Source: Balneolaceae bacterium (GTDB lineage Bacteria > Bacteroidota > Rhodothermia > Balneolales > Balneolaceae). From it: DNA of 9,890 nt. A program made the translations under genes and the position numbers. Below, one piece after another: positions 1-7,804 of the stretch. Numbering within the stretch: position 1 is the first letter of the stretch; each line of letters begins with the position of its first letter. The DNA is taken from contig PWFZ01000443.1 of NCBI GenBank assembly GCA_003555185.1, positions 1 through 9,890 of the forward strand. Direction: 5' to 3'. The notes beneath the pieces were generated by a model. That model saw only the letters and a program-made list of their open reading frames with translations, had not been told where the DNA came from and searched no databases.

Positions 1-1
1 A

Positions 2-376
2 GATTCAGTTTTAATACCGGTTCAGTGCGAATATTTTGCGTTGGAGGGGTTGGGGCAGCTTCTAAACACAATTAAGATTGTGCGTCAGCATTTAAACCCT
101 GATCTCGAAATTGAAGGTGTGTTGCTTACGATGTACGACACGCGAACCAGACTCTCGAATCAGGTTGCGGAAGAGGTGAAAAGGTATTTTGATGAACGGG
201 TCTTCACTTCAGTGATAGCCAGAAATATAAGGCTTGCAGAAGCACCAAGTTTTGGAAAACCTGCAATATTGTATGATGCAACAAGTGTGGGAGCCAAAAA
301 CTACCTGGCTCTGGCTCGTGAGATTATACAACGAAATAAAAAAATGTTTAAGAATAGCCAAGTATTAGCCAAATAA
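2..376 (+). CDS. parA: Chromosome-partitioning ATPase ParA/Soj, C-terminal part (5' end outside window)
   Basis: The reading frame is open from the left edge, so the first in-frame TTG near base 41 is not the start. The 124 visible residues match the C-terminal half of chromosomal ParA/Soj. They open with [17 protein letters not shown], followed by [18 protein letters not shown] and then [19 protein letters not shown], which is the family's hallmark C-terminal block. The Walker A and B motifs lie upstream of the window. ParA is a deviant-Walker ATPase that binds DNA non-specifically when ATP-bound. With ParB bound at parS it drives segregation of the origin region. parB starts 7 nt after the stop codon, so the two are an operon. 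The family call is secure; integrity of the N-terminal half cannot be judged. Confidence 0.95.
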   Translation, partial: DSVLIPVQCEYFALEGLGQLLNTIKIVRQHLNPDLEIEGVLLTMYDTRTRLSNQVAEEVKRYFDERVFTSVIARNIRLAEAPSFGKPAILYDATSVGAKNYLALAREIIQRNKKMFKNSQVLAK

Positions 377-383
377 GCTCTGT

Positions 384-1304
384 ATGACAAAAAAAGTTTT
401 GGGTAGAGGTTTAGGTGCATTTTTTCCTGACTACGAGGAAGGTTCGGATGAGAAAAAGTCATCTGAGAAGGTGAAAACTGCAGTCCCGATTGAACCCGTC
501 GATAAGGTAAATGTAGTCCTTGATATTCCTGTTGATCATATTCGGCCCAATCCACACCAGCCGAGGAAAGAGTTTAAAGAAGAAGCCCTCGCGGAATTAG
601 CTGATTCCATTAAAAAGCATGGAATTATTCAGCCTATAACCGTTCGCTATTTGGGACAAAAACGATTCGAATTGATCAGTGGTGAGCGGAGGCTGCGGGC
701 ATCTAAACTTGCCGGGCTAGAAGAAATTCCCGCTTATATCCGTGAAGTGAATGATGAGCAGTTGATTGCCTTTGCCTTGATTGAAAATATTCAACGTGAA
801 GAGTTGAACCCCCTGGAGATAGCATTTGGATATAAACGATTGATGGAGGAATGTGAATATACACAGGGAGAAGTGGCAGAACGAGTTGGTAAAAACCGGA
901 CCACTGTAACAAATATGATGAGACTTCTGCTACTTCCTGATTTTATACAGGCGGCGCTTAGGGATGAAAATATTTCTATGGGGCACGCACGATCATTGAT
1001 CAATATTAAGGATCTGAAGGACCAGAAAAGAGCACTTGATAGCATAGTGAAAAAATCTTTATCGGTACGACAGACAGAAGAGTTTGTTAAGAAACTGGAT
1101 AAGAAAAAAGAACAGTCATCTTCTTCAAAAAAGAAGAAAGAAGTTTCAACTCCCTTTATTGATGAAATTGAAAAGAGACTGCGAAATAACTTAAGTACAA
1201 AAGTTAATATAAAGCAGAAAAGAAAAGGTGGAGAAATTCGTATAGAATACTATTCGAATGATGATCTCGAACGATTACTTCAACTCTTTGATGAAACGGA
1301 TTAG
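384..1304 (+). CDS. parB: Chromosome-partitioning protein ParB/Spo0J
   Basis: This is a complete 306-residue ParB, the CTP-dependent clamp that loads at parS and spreads on DNA near the origin. The N-terminus has the KKVLGRGLGAFF motif that contacts ParA. The ParB/Srx nuclease-like domain covers about residues 46-150. It contains IRPNPHQPRKEF (53-64), GERR (100-103, the CTP-binding and spreading motif) and ENIQRE (134-139). A helix-turn-helix DNA-binding domain covers about 158-182, including TQGEVAERVGKNRTTVTNMM. A lysine- and serine-rich linker (about 235-253) leads to the C-terminal dimerisation domain (257-304). The ATG at 384 gives the canonical N-terminus; no Shine-Dalgarno sequence is visible. 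The gene lies between parA (7 nt upstream) and a DUF5683 gene that overlaps its end by 14 nt. Confidence 0.97.
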   Translation: MTKKVLGRGLGAFFPDYEEGSDEKKSSEKVKTAVPIEPVDKVNVVLDIPVDHIRPNPHQPRKEFKEEALAELADSIKKHGIIQPITVRYLGQKRFELISGERRLRASKLAGLEEIPAYIREVNDEQLIAFALIENIQREELNPLEIAFGYKRLMEECEYTQGEVAERVGKNRTTVTNMMRLLLLPDFIQAALRDENISMGHARSLINIKDLKDQKRALDSIVKKSLSVRQTEEFVKKLDKKKEQSSSSKKKKEVSTPFIDEIEKRLRNNLSTKVNIKQKRKGGEIRIEYYSNDDLERLLQLFDETD

Positions 1305-1926
1305 TTTTGTTTTACTATTGGTTCTTATCCAAAGCACAGCCTTTGCACAGATTAATTTTTTAGAGAAAGATTATTCACTGCTTGAGAACCGCTATTATGA
1401 CAATTCAGGTTTAGTACAAACAGAACCCGAGAACTCAGACAACGAAAGACAAGAGTATCCGGCGCCTAAATCAGTTCTATTTAAATCATTAATGATTCCC
1501 GGCTGGGGACAAATTGTAAATCGTCAGGCTTGGAAAGTACCCATTGTATACGGAGTATTTGCGGGCATTGGTTTCTATACCTACACATTACATCAGGATT
1601 ATACGGATTATCGTGCTGCTTTCTATAATGCTGAGAGAGGTGCAGAAACCGACTTTAAATTTGGTCCGACTCCTGAGAGGCTCGAATTTCTAAATAACAA
1701 TGAATTATTAAATACCCGAAACTCGTTACGTAACCAACGAGACTTCATGTTCGTGGTAATGGCTTTAGCCTATGGACTTAACGGATTAGACGCTTACGTT
1801 TTTGCACATATGAGAAGTTTCGATGTTTCTGATGACCTCTCTATGAATAGTACAATACGGCCGACATTGATTGCCAATGCATCGCCGGGTATTTCATTAT
1901 CGTTTTCACTTCAACCAAATAAATAA
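1291..1926 (+). CDS. DUF5683 family membrane protein with signal peptide
   Basis: This 211-residue protein belongs to the DUF5683 group, which commonly follows parB in Bacteroidota-type genomes; its function is unknown. The ATG at 1291 is chosen because it places a clean signal peptide at the very N-terminus (KR followed by FVLLLVLIQSTAFAQ, likely cleaved near residue 19 or 20). An upstream in-frame ATG at 1258 would put 11 polar residues before it. Residues 61-80 hold SVLFKSLMIPGWGQIVNRQA, the conserved signature with its PGWGQ core. Two hydrophobic segments follow at about 82-100 and 152-173. Between them lies a tyrosine-rich soluble stretch. The C-terminus (189-208) resembles beta strands. 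The start overlaps the end of parB by 14 nt, and a LOG-family gene begins 1 nt after the stop, so coupled translation is likely. Any link to envelope or division work is speculation from context. Confidence 0.85.
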   Translation: MKRISFVLLLVLIQSTAFAQINFLEKDYSLLENRYYDNSGLVQTEPENSDNERQEYPAPKSVLFKSLMIPGWGQIVNRQAWKVPIVYGVFAGIGFYTYTLHQDYTDYRAAFYNAERGAETDFKFGPTPERLEFLNNNELLNTRNSLRNQRDFMFVVMALAYGLNGLDAYVFAHMRSFDVSDDLSMNSTIRPTLIANASPGISLSFSLQPNK

Positions 1927-1927
1927 T

Positions 1928-2641
1928 ATGTCTGTACCAGGATTTTTTGAACAAAAAGATATGCCTGCTGACCATTTTGAAAAAAAGGGTAATGATGATT
2001 TGTGGAGTATCTTTAAAATTATGGGTGAGTTTGTAGATGGGTACGACAAGATGATGCTCGTTGGACCTTGCGTATCTATTTTTGGTTCTGCTCGTTTAAA
2101 AAAGAATAATAAGTACTATAAAATGGCTGTGAAGACAGCCAAAATGATATCTGAGAATGGCTTTGGTGTGATTACAGGAGGAGGTCCGGGTATTATGGAA
2201 GCGGCTAATAAAGGAGCAAAAGAGGCCGGTGGAAAATCTGTTGGATTGGGAATTGATTTACCGCACGAACAAGGATTAAACAATTATGTTCATCCGAAAT
2301 ACGAAATAAATTTTAAGTACTTTTTTGTCAGAAAAGTAATGTTCGTTAAATATGCGCAGGGTTTTATTGTTTTCCCCGGAGGTTTTGGCACATTGGATGA
2401 ACTTTTTGAGGCACTTACACTGATTCAAACAAATAAGATTGAACGTATTCCGATCGTTTTAATAGGAAAGGATTACTGGGAAGGTCTTACAACATGGATA
2501 GAAAAAAAATTAGTTGAGGATGGGCTGATATCTGCAGAAGATACTGATCTTTTTATGCTTACAGATAATCATGAAGAGGCTGTAGAATATGTATGTAACT
2601 TCTACAAGAAAAGAAAGCCAAGCCCTAATTTTTCTTTTTAG
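1928..2641 (+). CDS. LOG / TIGR00730 family Rossmann-fold nucleotide hydrolase
   Basis: This 237-residue protein belongs to the LOG (lysine decarboxylase-like, misnamed) family. Characterised members are cytokinin riboside 5'-monophosphate phosphoribohydrolases, which split the N-glycosidic bond of nucleoside monophosphates; related proteins cleave AMP or other nucleotides. The Rossmann core starts at about 46 with CVSIFGSAR. It carries GGGPGIMEAAN (84-94), a conserved arginine-lysine pair (R135-K136) and the active-site signature PGGFGTLDE (150-158). A charged N-terminal extension of about 45 residues is typical of the longer TIGR00730 subgroup. The ATG at 1928 is chosen because it follows the upstream stop by 1 nt; a longer frame back to 1871 would lie inside the DUF5683 gene. 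The natural substrate in this organism cannot be told from sequence, and the link to parAB is positional only. No clear terminator follows the stop. Confidence 0.9.
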   Translation: MSVPGFFEQKDMPADHFEKKGNDDLWSIFKIMGEFVDGYDKMMLVGPCVSIFGSARLKKNNKYYKMAVKTAKMISENGFGVITGGGPGIMEAANKGAKEAGGKSVGLGIDLPHEQGLNNYVHPKYEINFKYFFVRKVMFVKYAQGFIVFPGGFGTLDELFEALTLIQTNKIERIPIVLIGKDYWEGLTTWIEKKLVEDGLISAEDTDLFMLTDNHEEAVEYVCNFYKKRKPSPNFSF

Positions 2642-2711
2642 GAAACTTTTAAGCTGCAAAACAGTTTAGATTATTAATTAATGCAGTATTGTGGAAACTA
2701 AAAGAAAATTT

Positions 2712-2738
2712 TTGTTAGTTTAGCATCGTTTAATTTTA
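2712..2738 (+). promoter_or_regulatory. Candidate Bacteroidota-type promoter for the TPR gene
   Basis: The 122-nt gap before the TPR gene contains TTG at 2712-2714 (inside a TTTTTG run). TAATTTTA at 2731-2738 matches the Bacteroidota -7 consensus TAnnTTTG in seven of eight positions. The 16-nt spacing is slightly shorter than usual. A start site around 2744 would leave a leader of about 20 nt before the ATG at 2764. The region is AT-rich, so a chance match is possible. Confidence 0.35.
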
Positions 2739-2763
2739 GCAATCATAAATAACCCCTTAAATC

Positions 2764-3795
2764 ATGAAGTCTTATAGCCAATTATTCTCATTCTTCTTAG
2801 TGTTTGCTTTGGCATTTGGGATAACTCAGTTATCTCATGCTCAGGAGGATCCCCGAGCTGAAGCAATTACAAAATATAATGAAGCGCAGGAACTAGCTAG
2901 CGCGCGACAATTTTCAGATGCGATCGAGATTTATCGTGAAGCTCTTGAAATTGCTATTGAAATAGAAGATGAGGATATCATTCAGCGGATTGAGGAACGA
3001 ATTCCCCGTGCTTACTCAAGCCGAGCATCAGCAGCATACAGTACTTTCCAGAATGAAAGAACCGTCCAAAATGCAAATGCGGCGATTGAACATTTTAAAG
3101 CCTCAAAAGAAGCAGGAGAAGAATTTGGTAATAATCAGGTTGCTGAACAGGCAAACCGCGCTATTCCACAGCTTTATTATATTCGGTCGGTGATTGAATT
3201 CAGACAAGATGACCTTGAAGATGCAATGGCAAGTTTAGACAATGCATTAGAGCTTAATCCGGACTATCCTGCAGCTCACTATCAGAAAGGTGTGGTTTAC
3301 AAGAAAATGAACCCTGAAGATATAGACGGTGCTTTGGAGTTTTATGACAAAGCAATTGAACTGGCGGAAGCAGTCGGCGATAATAGAACACTTGAGAATG
3401 CAAGAAGTGGTGCTGCGAGTGAGTTGATTTACAGAGCGAACACTCTTAAAGAAAATAGCGAGTACAATAGAGCTATAGCACTTTTAGAAAGGGTTGAAGC
3501 ATATGATCCTCAATCAGCTGATGCACATTACAGATTAGCTGAGATTCATAATATACGTGGAAACTGGTCTCAGGCAATTGACCATGCTAATACAGCTCTT
3601 CAGTTTGAAACAGGAGGAGTGGTTGAGCAAGCTAAAATTTATTTTGAACTTGGAACTGCGTACAAAGGGCAGGGAAATACTTCTAATGCCTGTGATGCAT
3701 TTGAAAATGCTAATTATGGTGATTTTTCAGACCCGGCATCACACGAGCTCGAATTTGAGTTGAAGTGTGAAGGTTATGCTTCAGGGCGCAGATAA
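2764..3795 (+). CDS. Secreted tetratricopeptide-repeat protein
   Basis: This 343-residue protein starts with a clear signal peptide: a lysine near the N-terminus, a hydrophobic core FFLVFALAFGI (10-20) and a probable cleavage site after SHA at about 26. The mature part is mostly amphipathic helices with tetratricopeptide repeats. The clearest are at about 33-65 (YNEAQELASARQFSDAIEIY), 136-202 (two units including LELNPDYPAAHYQKGVVY) and 218-317 (three units including AYDPQSADAHYRLAEIH and IYFELGTAYKGQGN). Residues 70-135 are helical but degenerate. The only two cysteines, C310 and C335, lie near the C-terminus and could form a disulfide after export. TPR domains bind partner proteins; no enzymatic domain or lipobox is present, so a periplasmic scaffold is plausible. 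The partner is unknown. The gene seems to be monocistronic, with a candidate promoter upstream and a terminator downstream. Confidence 0.85.
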   Translation: MKSYSQLFSFFLVFALAFGITQLSHAQEDPRAEAITKYNEAQELASARQFSDAIEIYREALEIAIEIEDEDIIQRIEERIPRAYSSRASAAYSTFQNERTVQNANAAIEHFKASKEAGEEFGNNQVAEQANRAIPQLYYIRSVIEFRQDDLEDAMASLDNALELNPDYPAAHYQKGVVYKKMNPEDIDGALEFYDKAIELAEAVGDNRTLENARSGAASELIYRANTLKENSEYNRAIALLERVEAYDPQSADAHYRLAEIHNIRGNWSQAIDHANTALQFETGGVVEQAKIYFELGTAYKGQGNTSNACDAFENANYGDFSDPASHELEFELKCEGYASGRR

Positions 3796-3813
3796 ACTCT
3801 ATATCAGTTTTAT

Positions 3814-3847
3814 AAAAAGCCACGTAAAATTACGTGGCTTTTTTTTT
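3814..3847 (+). terminator. Rho-independent terminator after the TPR gene
   Basis: The arm AAAAAGCCACGTAA (3814-3827, whose first A is part of the flanking A tract) is mirrored by TTACGTGGCTTTTT across a 2-nt centre, so the real loop is about 4-6 nt. Nine T residues run from 3839 to 3847. The stop codon of the TPR gene ends at 3795. The A tract on the left arm means the hairpin could act on both strands, but only the plus-strand gene needs it here. Confidence 0.9.
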
Positions 3848-3927
3848 GTCTTTTATTTTTCTAAAGGGTACATCTTATCTATCTTCTTGCATCAATTTAA
3901 TTGTCCACAAAAAACCTCTCTAAGGCT

Positions 3928-5931
3928 ATGAGCAACGTTTCCAATTTGGATCAACAATGTGTAAACACTATCCGAACACTATCTATGGATGCTGTACAGG
4001 CAGCAAATTCAGGTCATCCCGGAATGCCTATGGGTATGGCCGATGCGGCGTATGTTCTATGGACTAAGTTTCTAAAACATAATCCTGAAAACCCAAGATG
4101 GTTCGATCGTGATCGGTTTATTCTAAGTGCCGGGCACGGTTCCATGTTGCTTTATTCTCTTCTGCATTTAACCGGATATGAAGTGTCTTTGAATGAAATC
4201 AAAAATTTCAGACAATTGGGAAGTATTACCCCCGGTCATCCTGAATTTGGAATGACACCCGGTGTTGAGACAACAACTGGCCCCCTCGGACAGGGATTTG
4301 GTACAGGGGTAGGAATGGCAATGGCCGAATTGTTCATGGCTGAAACGTTTAATAAGGACAATTTTAATCTGGTTGATCACTACACATATGGTATCGTAAG
4401 TGATGGGGATTTGATGGAAGGAATCTCTCATGAATCGGCTTCTCTGGCAGGACATTTAAAGTTAGATAAGCTTATTTACCTGTATGATTCAAACCAAATT
4501 TCCATTGACGGTTCAACCGATCTTTCTTTTACAGATGATACACGCAAACGATTCGAGGCATATGGCTGGGATGTACAGAGGGTTGATGGACACGATCATA
4601 AGCAAATTGAAGAAGCCATTTTAAAAGCGCAAAAAACGGATACACCTTCATTAATCGAATGTATTACTACAATCGGTTTTGGTAGTCCAAATAAAGAGGG
4701 CACTGCTGACTCGCATGGCGCTCCGCTTGGTGAAGAAGAAATTAAACTGACGAAGGAGAAGCTTGGGTGGAATCATACCGAACCCTTCTTTATCCCTGAA
4801 GATGTTAAGAAAGAGTTTAGAAAAGCCGTTCAAAAAGGAAATAAACATGAAGATGAATGGAAGAACTTATTAACCGATTATGAGAAAGTTCACCCGGTTG
4901 ATGGGGTAGGATTTAAAACTTTTGTTGGTCGTGAAATGCCGGAGAACTGGGATGAAATTCTTCCCGAATTTGCTGCTGATGAAAAAGGCATGGCAAGTAG
5001 AAAAGCATCCGGTGCAGTGTTAAATGAACTTGCAGATCATATTTTCAATCTGGTCGGAGGATCAGCAGATCTTACCGGAAGTAACAATACTGAAATGAGC
5101 GGCAAAGGAATTTTCCAAAAGGGAAATTATAAAGGCCGAAATGTCCATTACGGAGTACGCGAACACGCAATGGGAGCGGCATTAAACGGAATGGCACTTC
5201 ATGGAGGAGTGATTCCTTTTGGCGGCACATTTCTGGTTTTTTCTGACTACAGTAAGCCAGCCATACGGATTGCTGCACTTTCTAAAATACCTTCCATTTA
5301 TGTGTTTACACACGATAGTATTGGCCTGGGTGAAGATGGGCCCACACATCAGCCTATCGAACATTTAGCCGCAATACGGGCAACGCCTAACGTTGCGGTT
5401 TTCCGACCCGCTGATGCCAATGAAACAGCCTACAGCTGGAAGGCTGCCATTGAGAATGCAGAAGGTCCATCCTTATTAGTATTAACCCGACAAAGCTTAC
5501 CTACGCTAGATCGATCCGTTTATGGAAAAGCATCAGGTACAGAAAAAGGGGGGTATATTTTAAAAGAAGCCTCAACAGGAAAACCTTCATTAATATTAAT
5601 GGCAACAGGCTCAGAAATCGGCCTCACGCTTGAAGCAGCTGAAAAACTGGAGGAGAAAAATATTTCAACCCGGGTAGTGAGTTTGCCATGCTGGGAGCTA
5701 TTCGAAAAACAAGATCAGTCATACCGTGATGAAGTACTTCCTGTTGATGTAAGAAACCGGATTTCAGTTGAAGCAGCTGCTACTTTCGGATGGCACAAAT
5801 GGGTTGGCAGCGAAGGCGTTGTTATTGGTATTGACCGTTTCGGTGAATCCGCTCCATTTGAGCAGGTTTACGAGCATCTGGGAATTACTGTTAAGCGGAT
5901 TGTTGAAGAAGGAGTAAAACTCGCCGGTTAA
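3928..5931 (+). CDS. tkt: Transketolase
   Basis: Transketolase moves two-carbon ketol units between sugar phosphates in the non-oxidative pentose phosphate pathway, using thiamine diphosphate and a divalent metal. The start at ATG 3928 gives 667 residues, the usual length. An in-frame TTG at 3901 would add nine residues, but the ATG has AAGG 6 nt upstream and fits the family N-terminus. Visible catalytic and cofactor elements are H30 in [10 protein letters not shown], the cofactor motif SDGDLMEG (158-165) with N189, and H263 in DSHGAPLG. E412 in the pyrimidine-domain motif YGVREHAMG is the residue that activates thiamine, and H474 lies in GPTHQP. The order is PP domain, pyrimidine domain and C-terminal domain, all intact. 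The gene is flanked by terminators on both sides, so it is probably transcribed alone. No convincing promoter motif was found in 3848-3927. Confidence 0.98.
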   Translation: MSNVSNLDQQCVNTIRTLSMDAVQAANSGHPGMPMGMADAAYVLWTKFLKHNPENPRWFDRDRFILSAGHGSMLLYSLLHLTGYEVSLNEIKNFRQLGSITPGHPEFGMTPGVETTTGPLGQGFGTGVGMAMAELFMAETFNKDNFNLVDHYTYGIVSDGDLMEGISHESASLAGHLKLDKLIYLYDSNQISIDGSTDLSFTDDTRKRFEAYGWDVQRVDGHDHKQIEEAILKAQKTDTPSLIECITTIGFGSPNKEGTADSHGAPLGEEEIKLTKEKLGWNHTEPFFIPEDVKKEFRKAVQKGNKHEDEWKNLLTDYEKVHPVDGVGFKTFVGREMPENWDEILPEFAADEKGMASRKASGAVLNELADHIFNLVGGSADLTGSNNTEMSGKGIFQKGNYKGRNVHYGVREHAMGAALNGMALHGGVIPFGGTFLVFSDYSKPAIRIAALSKIPSIYVFTHDSIGLGEDGPTHQPIEHLAAIRATPNVAVFRPADANETAYSWKAAIENAEGPSLLVLTRQSLPTLDRSVYGKASGTEKGGYILKEASTGKPSLILMATGSEIGLTLEAAEKLEEKNISTRVVSLPCWELFEKQDQSYRDEVLPVDVRNRISVEAAATFGWHKWVGSEGVVIGIDRFGESAPFEQVYEHLGITVKRIVEEGVKLAG

Positions 5932-5958
5932 TTCAATACTTTAATAACCTTAAAATCT

Positions 5959-5985
5959 AAAAAACGGAGTTCTGCTCCGTTTTTT
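5959..5985. terminator. Bidirectional intrinsic terminator between tkt and the convergent phosphatase gene
   Basis: AAAAAACGGAG (5959-5969) pairs with CTCCGTTTTTT (5975-5985) around a TTCTG loop, giving an 11-bp stem with an A tract on one side and a T tract on the other. It lies 27 nt after the tkt stop. On the minus strand it is the last hairpin reached after the phosphatase gene ending at 6126, so it can serve both convergent units. Confidence 0.85.
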
Positions 5986-6102
5986 ATTGGTGGACTATAT
6001 ATTTTTTAGGGTAAACGTTAGGTGACTTACAATCTTCAAACGGAGCTCTGCTCCGTTTAACTTTGATCCGTTTAATCCGATCTGATAGAGAGCTCTGCTC
6101 TA
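5965..6102. repeat. Three copies of a GAG-YTCTG-CTC hairpin motif
   Basis: The convergent intergenic region repeats the same 11-base motif at 5967-5977 (GAGTTCTGCTC), 6043-6053 and 6090-6100 (both GAGCTCTGCTC). In the first two copies the stem extends outward with matching CGGAG/CTCCG and flanking A/T bases: 11 bp in copy one, and 8 bp in copy two (6038-6058). In the third, only a 4-bp stem remains. A 9-base direct repeat TCCGTTTAA also occurs at 6052-6060 and 6067-6075. Copies of terminator-like hairpins piled up in one gap suggest local duplication or a small dispersed repeat family. The repeats are visible; their origin is inference. Confidence 0.7.
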
Positions 6103-6125
6103 ATTCAATTTTACTTAGAAATCTA

Positions 6126-7265
6126 CTAAGTAATTTTTTTTATCGGTTCAATTTTATGAACGGTAGTAAAGGTGATATCATCCAGTGGTTTTTCATCACC
6201 AATGAAAGATTCGATTGAAGACTGAATTTTTTGGGAGATTGTTTTAGAGTGAAGAGAGCCATAGATGGATAATAGACCATCAAGCCGATCTATACCGTAC
6301 TCTTCTCCTTTATCATTTCGGGCTTCTGTTAGCCCATCGGTATAAAAGAGAATACTGTCACCTTTTTCAAACTGGAACTTCTTCTCTACCATTTTCTTTT
6401 TAAGCATTGATGTTGTGGTCATACCTAATGCAAATCCGTCAGTTTTGAGCTGAAATGTCGCATCCATATTGCGGCTGTAAAATATTGGCTGGTTGTGACC
6501 CGCCCGCGCAAATGTAAAGTGATTTTCATCGACCGGAAAAAAAGCTGCACAAGCTGTTACAAATGTCTTATCCGATTTATTTGATTTGATGTATTCATTT
6601 AACTCCAGAAAAAGCTCTTTAGGGGATGGATGTAATTTGTTGATTAGCAAATGAACCAAAGCCTGAATTCTCACCATATATAAAGCAGCGCTCATGCCTT
6701 TCCCTGAAACGTCCGCAATGATCACATACGTGCCTTGCTCGGTATTGATCACATCAACATAGTCACCCCCGACTTCCTGGGCTGTAGCGGCAAATGAGTA
6801 GGTTTCAATGGAGTCTCGCTTCACACTGGAGGCCGGAAGAAGACTAAGCTGAATATCGCGTGCAAAATTTAGCTCCTGCTGGACATCTGACTTTTCAAGC
6901 AGTTCAATCATCAGAATCACCAGCATTGCTACAAAAGAGATCGGTAAAAGGAGAGGGTGATAGATAACACCGGCTAATCCTATAAGTGAGAATAAGTAGT
7001 AGGTTACAAACAGAACTAATGAAATGCCAAACACAAGGCGTCTTACGGGATTAAGGCGTTTGGTCAATGCACCAAGCACACTTAGAAATTTTTGGAAAGC
7101 AGGGATTTCATCCTCTGCTATCTTGGGATTTTGTTCCCTGATAGCATCTTTATAGAGTTTCTTAAGCCTGTCGGAATCCGCATGCAATTCTTTTCCGAGC
7201 TGTTGAGAGCTCATACCGGAAACATACTCGCGATAAAATGATTTTGTCTCGTTTTTTAAACCCAT
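6126..7265 (-). CDS. Membrane-anchored PP2C/SpoIIE-type serine/threonine phosphatase (RsbU-like)
   Basis: This 379-residue protein has a soluble, charged N-terminus (1-70) and two hydrophobic segments (about 77-100 and 102-123). A helical linker ELNFARDIQLSLLP (131-144) corresponds to the switch-like ARxxQxSLLP helix of RsbU-type phosphatases. The C-terminal PPM/SpoIIE catalytic domain covers about 150-370. Metal-binding acidic motifs are present: EVGGDYVD (164-171), ADVSGKGM (184-191), FYTDGLTEA (307-315) and PLDDITF (360-366). Such enzymes dephosphorylate anti-sigma-factor antagonists (STAS proteins) in partner-switching cascades. No STAS protein, anti-sigma kinase or sigma factor lies in the window, so the substrate is unknown. 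There is no recognised sensor domain beyond the membrane hairpin. The ATG at 7265 has AAAGG only 2 nt upstream, too close for ideal use. It lies 95 nt downstream of the thioesterase gene and may be co-transcribed or have its own promoter. Confidence 0.9.
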   Translation of the reverse strand: MGLKNETKSFYREYVSGMSSQQLGKELHADSDRLKKLYKDAIREQNPKIAEDEIPAFQKFLSVLGALTKRLNPVRRLVFGISLVLFVTYYLFSLIGLAGVIYHPLLLPISFVAMLVILMIELLEKSDVQQELNFARDIQLSLLPASSVKRDSIETYSFAATAQEVGGDYVDVINTEQGTYVIIADVSGKGMSAALYMVRIQALVHLLINKLHPSPKELFLELNEYIKSNKSDKTFVTACAAFFPVDENHFTFARAGHNQPIFYSRNMDATFQLKTDGFALGMTTTSMLKKKMVEKKFQFEKGDSILFYTDGLTEARNDKGEEYGIDRLDGLLSIYGSLHSKTISQKIQSSIESFIGDEKPLDDITFTTVHKIEPIKKIT

Positions 7266-7360
7266 AACCTTTGTTTAGTTACTGTGGCAATACGGAGTAG
7301 AATCAGAAAAGTTACTATTCAATTATCCACTAGTAAGATGATCAAACCGTAAGAGAGAAA

Positions 7361-7804
7361 CTACAGCAGAAATTCCTCACTCGATCTGTAAACAGTTGCC
7401 TTCATTATTGCCAATAATTCATCTGACGAGTTTGTGATCTTGCATTCAAACACACCGGTTTTGTGTGTTAGATTGATACATTTCGATGAGGCAATTAACC
7501 GGCTTCCGGTAGTACTTTTTTTTGTGAAGGAGATGGAATTATCCAGCGCCAAAGCGACCCTTCCGTAGGTTGCCGCTGAGAAAGCAAGGGCAGTATCAGC
7601 AAGTGAAAACAGAATTCCTCCATGGGTAACTTCAAATCCGTTCAGCATCTCATCCCTGACTGTGCAGCTTACTTTGCAAAACCCCTCTTTTACATCTTCA
7701 ATCTCTACACCTATCCACTGACTGAATGGGTCGTTATTTAAAAGATGCTGTACAATTTTTGATGGATCGGCTTGATCTGATTTATCCATAGAATGTTTCA
7801 TCAT
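7361..7804 (-). CDS. paaI: PaaI-type hotdog-fold acyl-CoA thioesterase
   Basis: This 147-residue protein is a single hotdog domain of the PaaI group, which hydrolyses (hydroxy)phenylacetyl-CoA or related acyl-CoA thioesters and frees trapped CoA. The signature MLNGFEVTHGGILFSLADTA is present with the key Asn, His, Gly-Gly and catalytic Asp, followed by the usual central strands. The N-terminal WIGVEIEDVKEGFCKV also fits. From the ATG at 7804 the gene overlaps the end of the upstream dehydrogenase gene by 23 nt. An alternative ATG at 7789 overlaps by 8 nt and gives 142 residues, closer to the roughly 140 of the E. coli enzyme. Neither start has a Shine-Dalgarno sequence, so the start is uncertain. 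Overlap with a PaaH-type gene supports an acyl-CoA catabolic role; a generic hotdog thioesterase is the alternative. Confidence 0.88.
   Translation of the reverse strand: MMKHSMDKSDQADPSKIVQHLLNNDPFSQWIGVEIEDVKEGFCKVSCTVRDEMLNGFEVTHGGILFSLADTALAFSAATYGRVALALDNSISFTKKSTTGSRLIASSKCINLTHKTGVFECKITNSSDELLAIMKATVYRSSEEFLL

Noticed and set aside
2643..2686. Possible terminator after the LOG-family gene (CTGCA at 2654-2658 with TGCAG at 2682-2686)
   Set aside because: The arms are only 5 bp with a loop of over 20 nt and no T run, so it was not called.
3901..3927. TTG start that would lengthen transketolase by nine residues
   Set aside because: The ATG at 3928 gives the normal family length and has AAGG at a suitable distance. 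The extra residues have no match to the family that I recognise.
4168..4455. Antisense open frame of 95 codons within the transketolase gene
   Set aside because: It lies wholly inside a well-conserved gene in the shadow frame, has no recognisable domain and no start signal. The same applies to the other antisense frames in parB, tkt and paaH.
5543..5553. A5G6 run in the transketolase gene as a possible frameshift or phase-variation site
   Set aside because: The reading frame is intact across it (EKGGY) and the run is short. Nothing suggests programmed slippage in this housekeeping gene.
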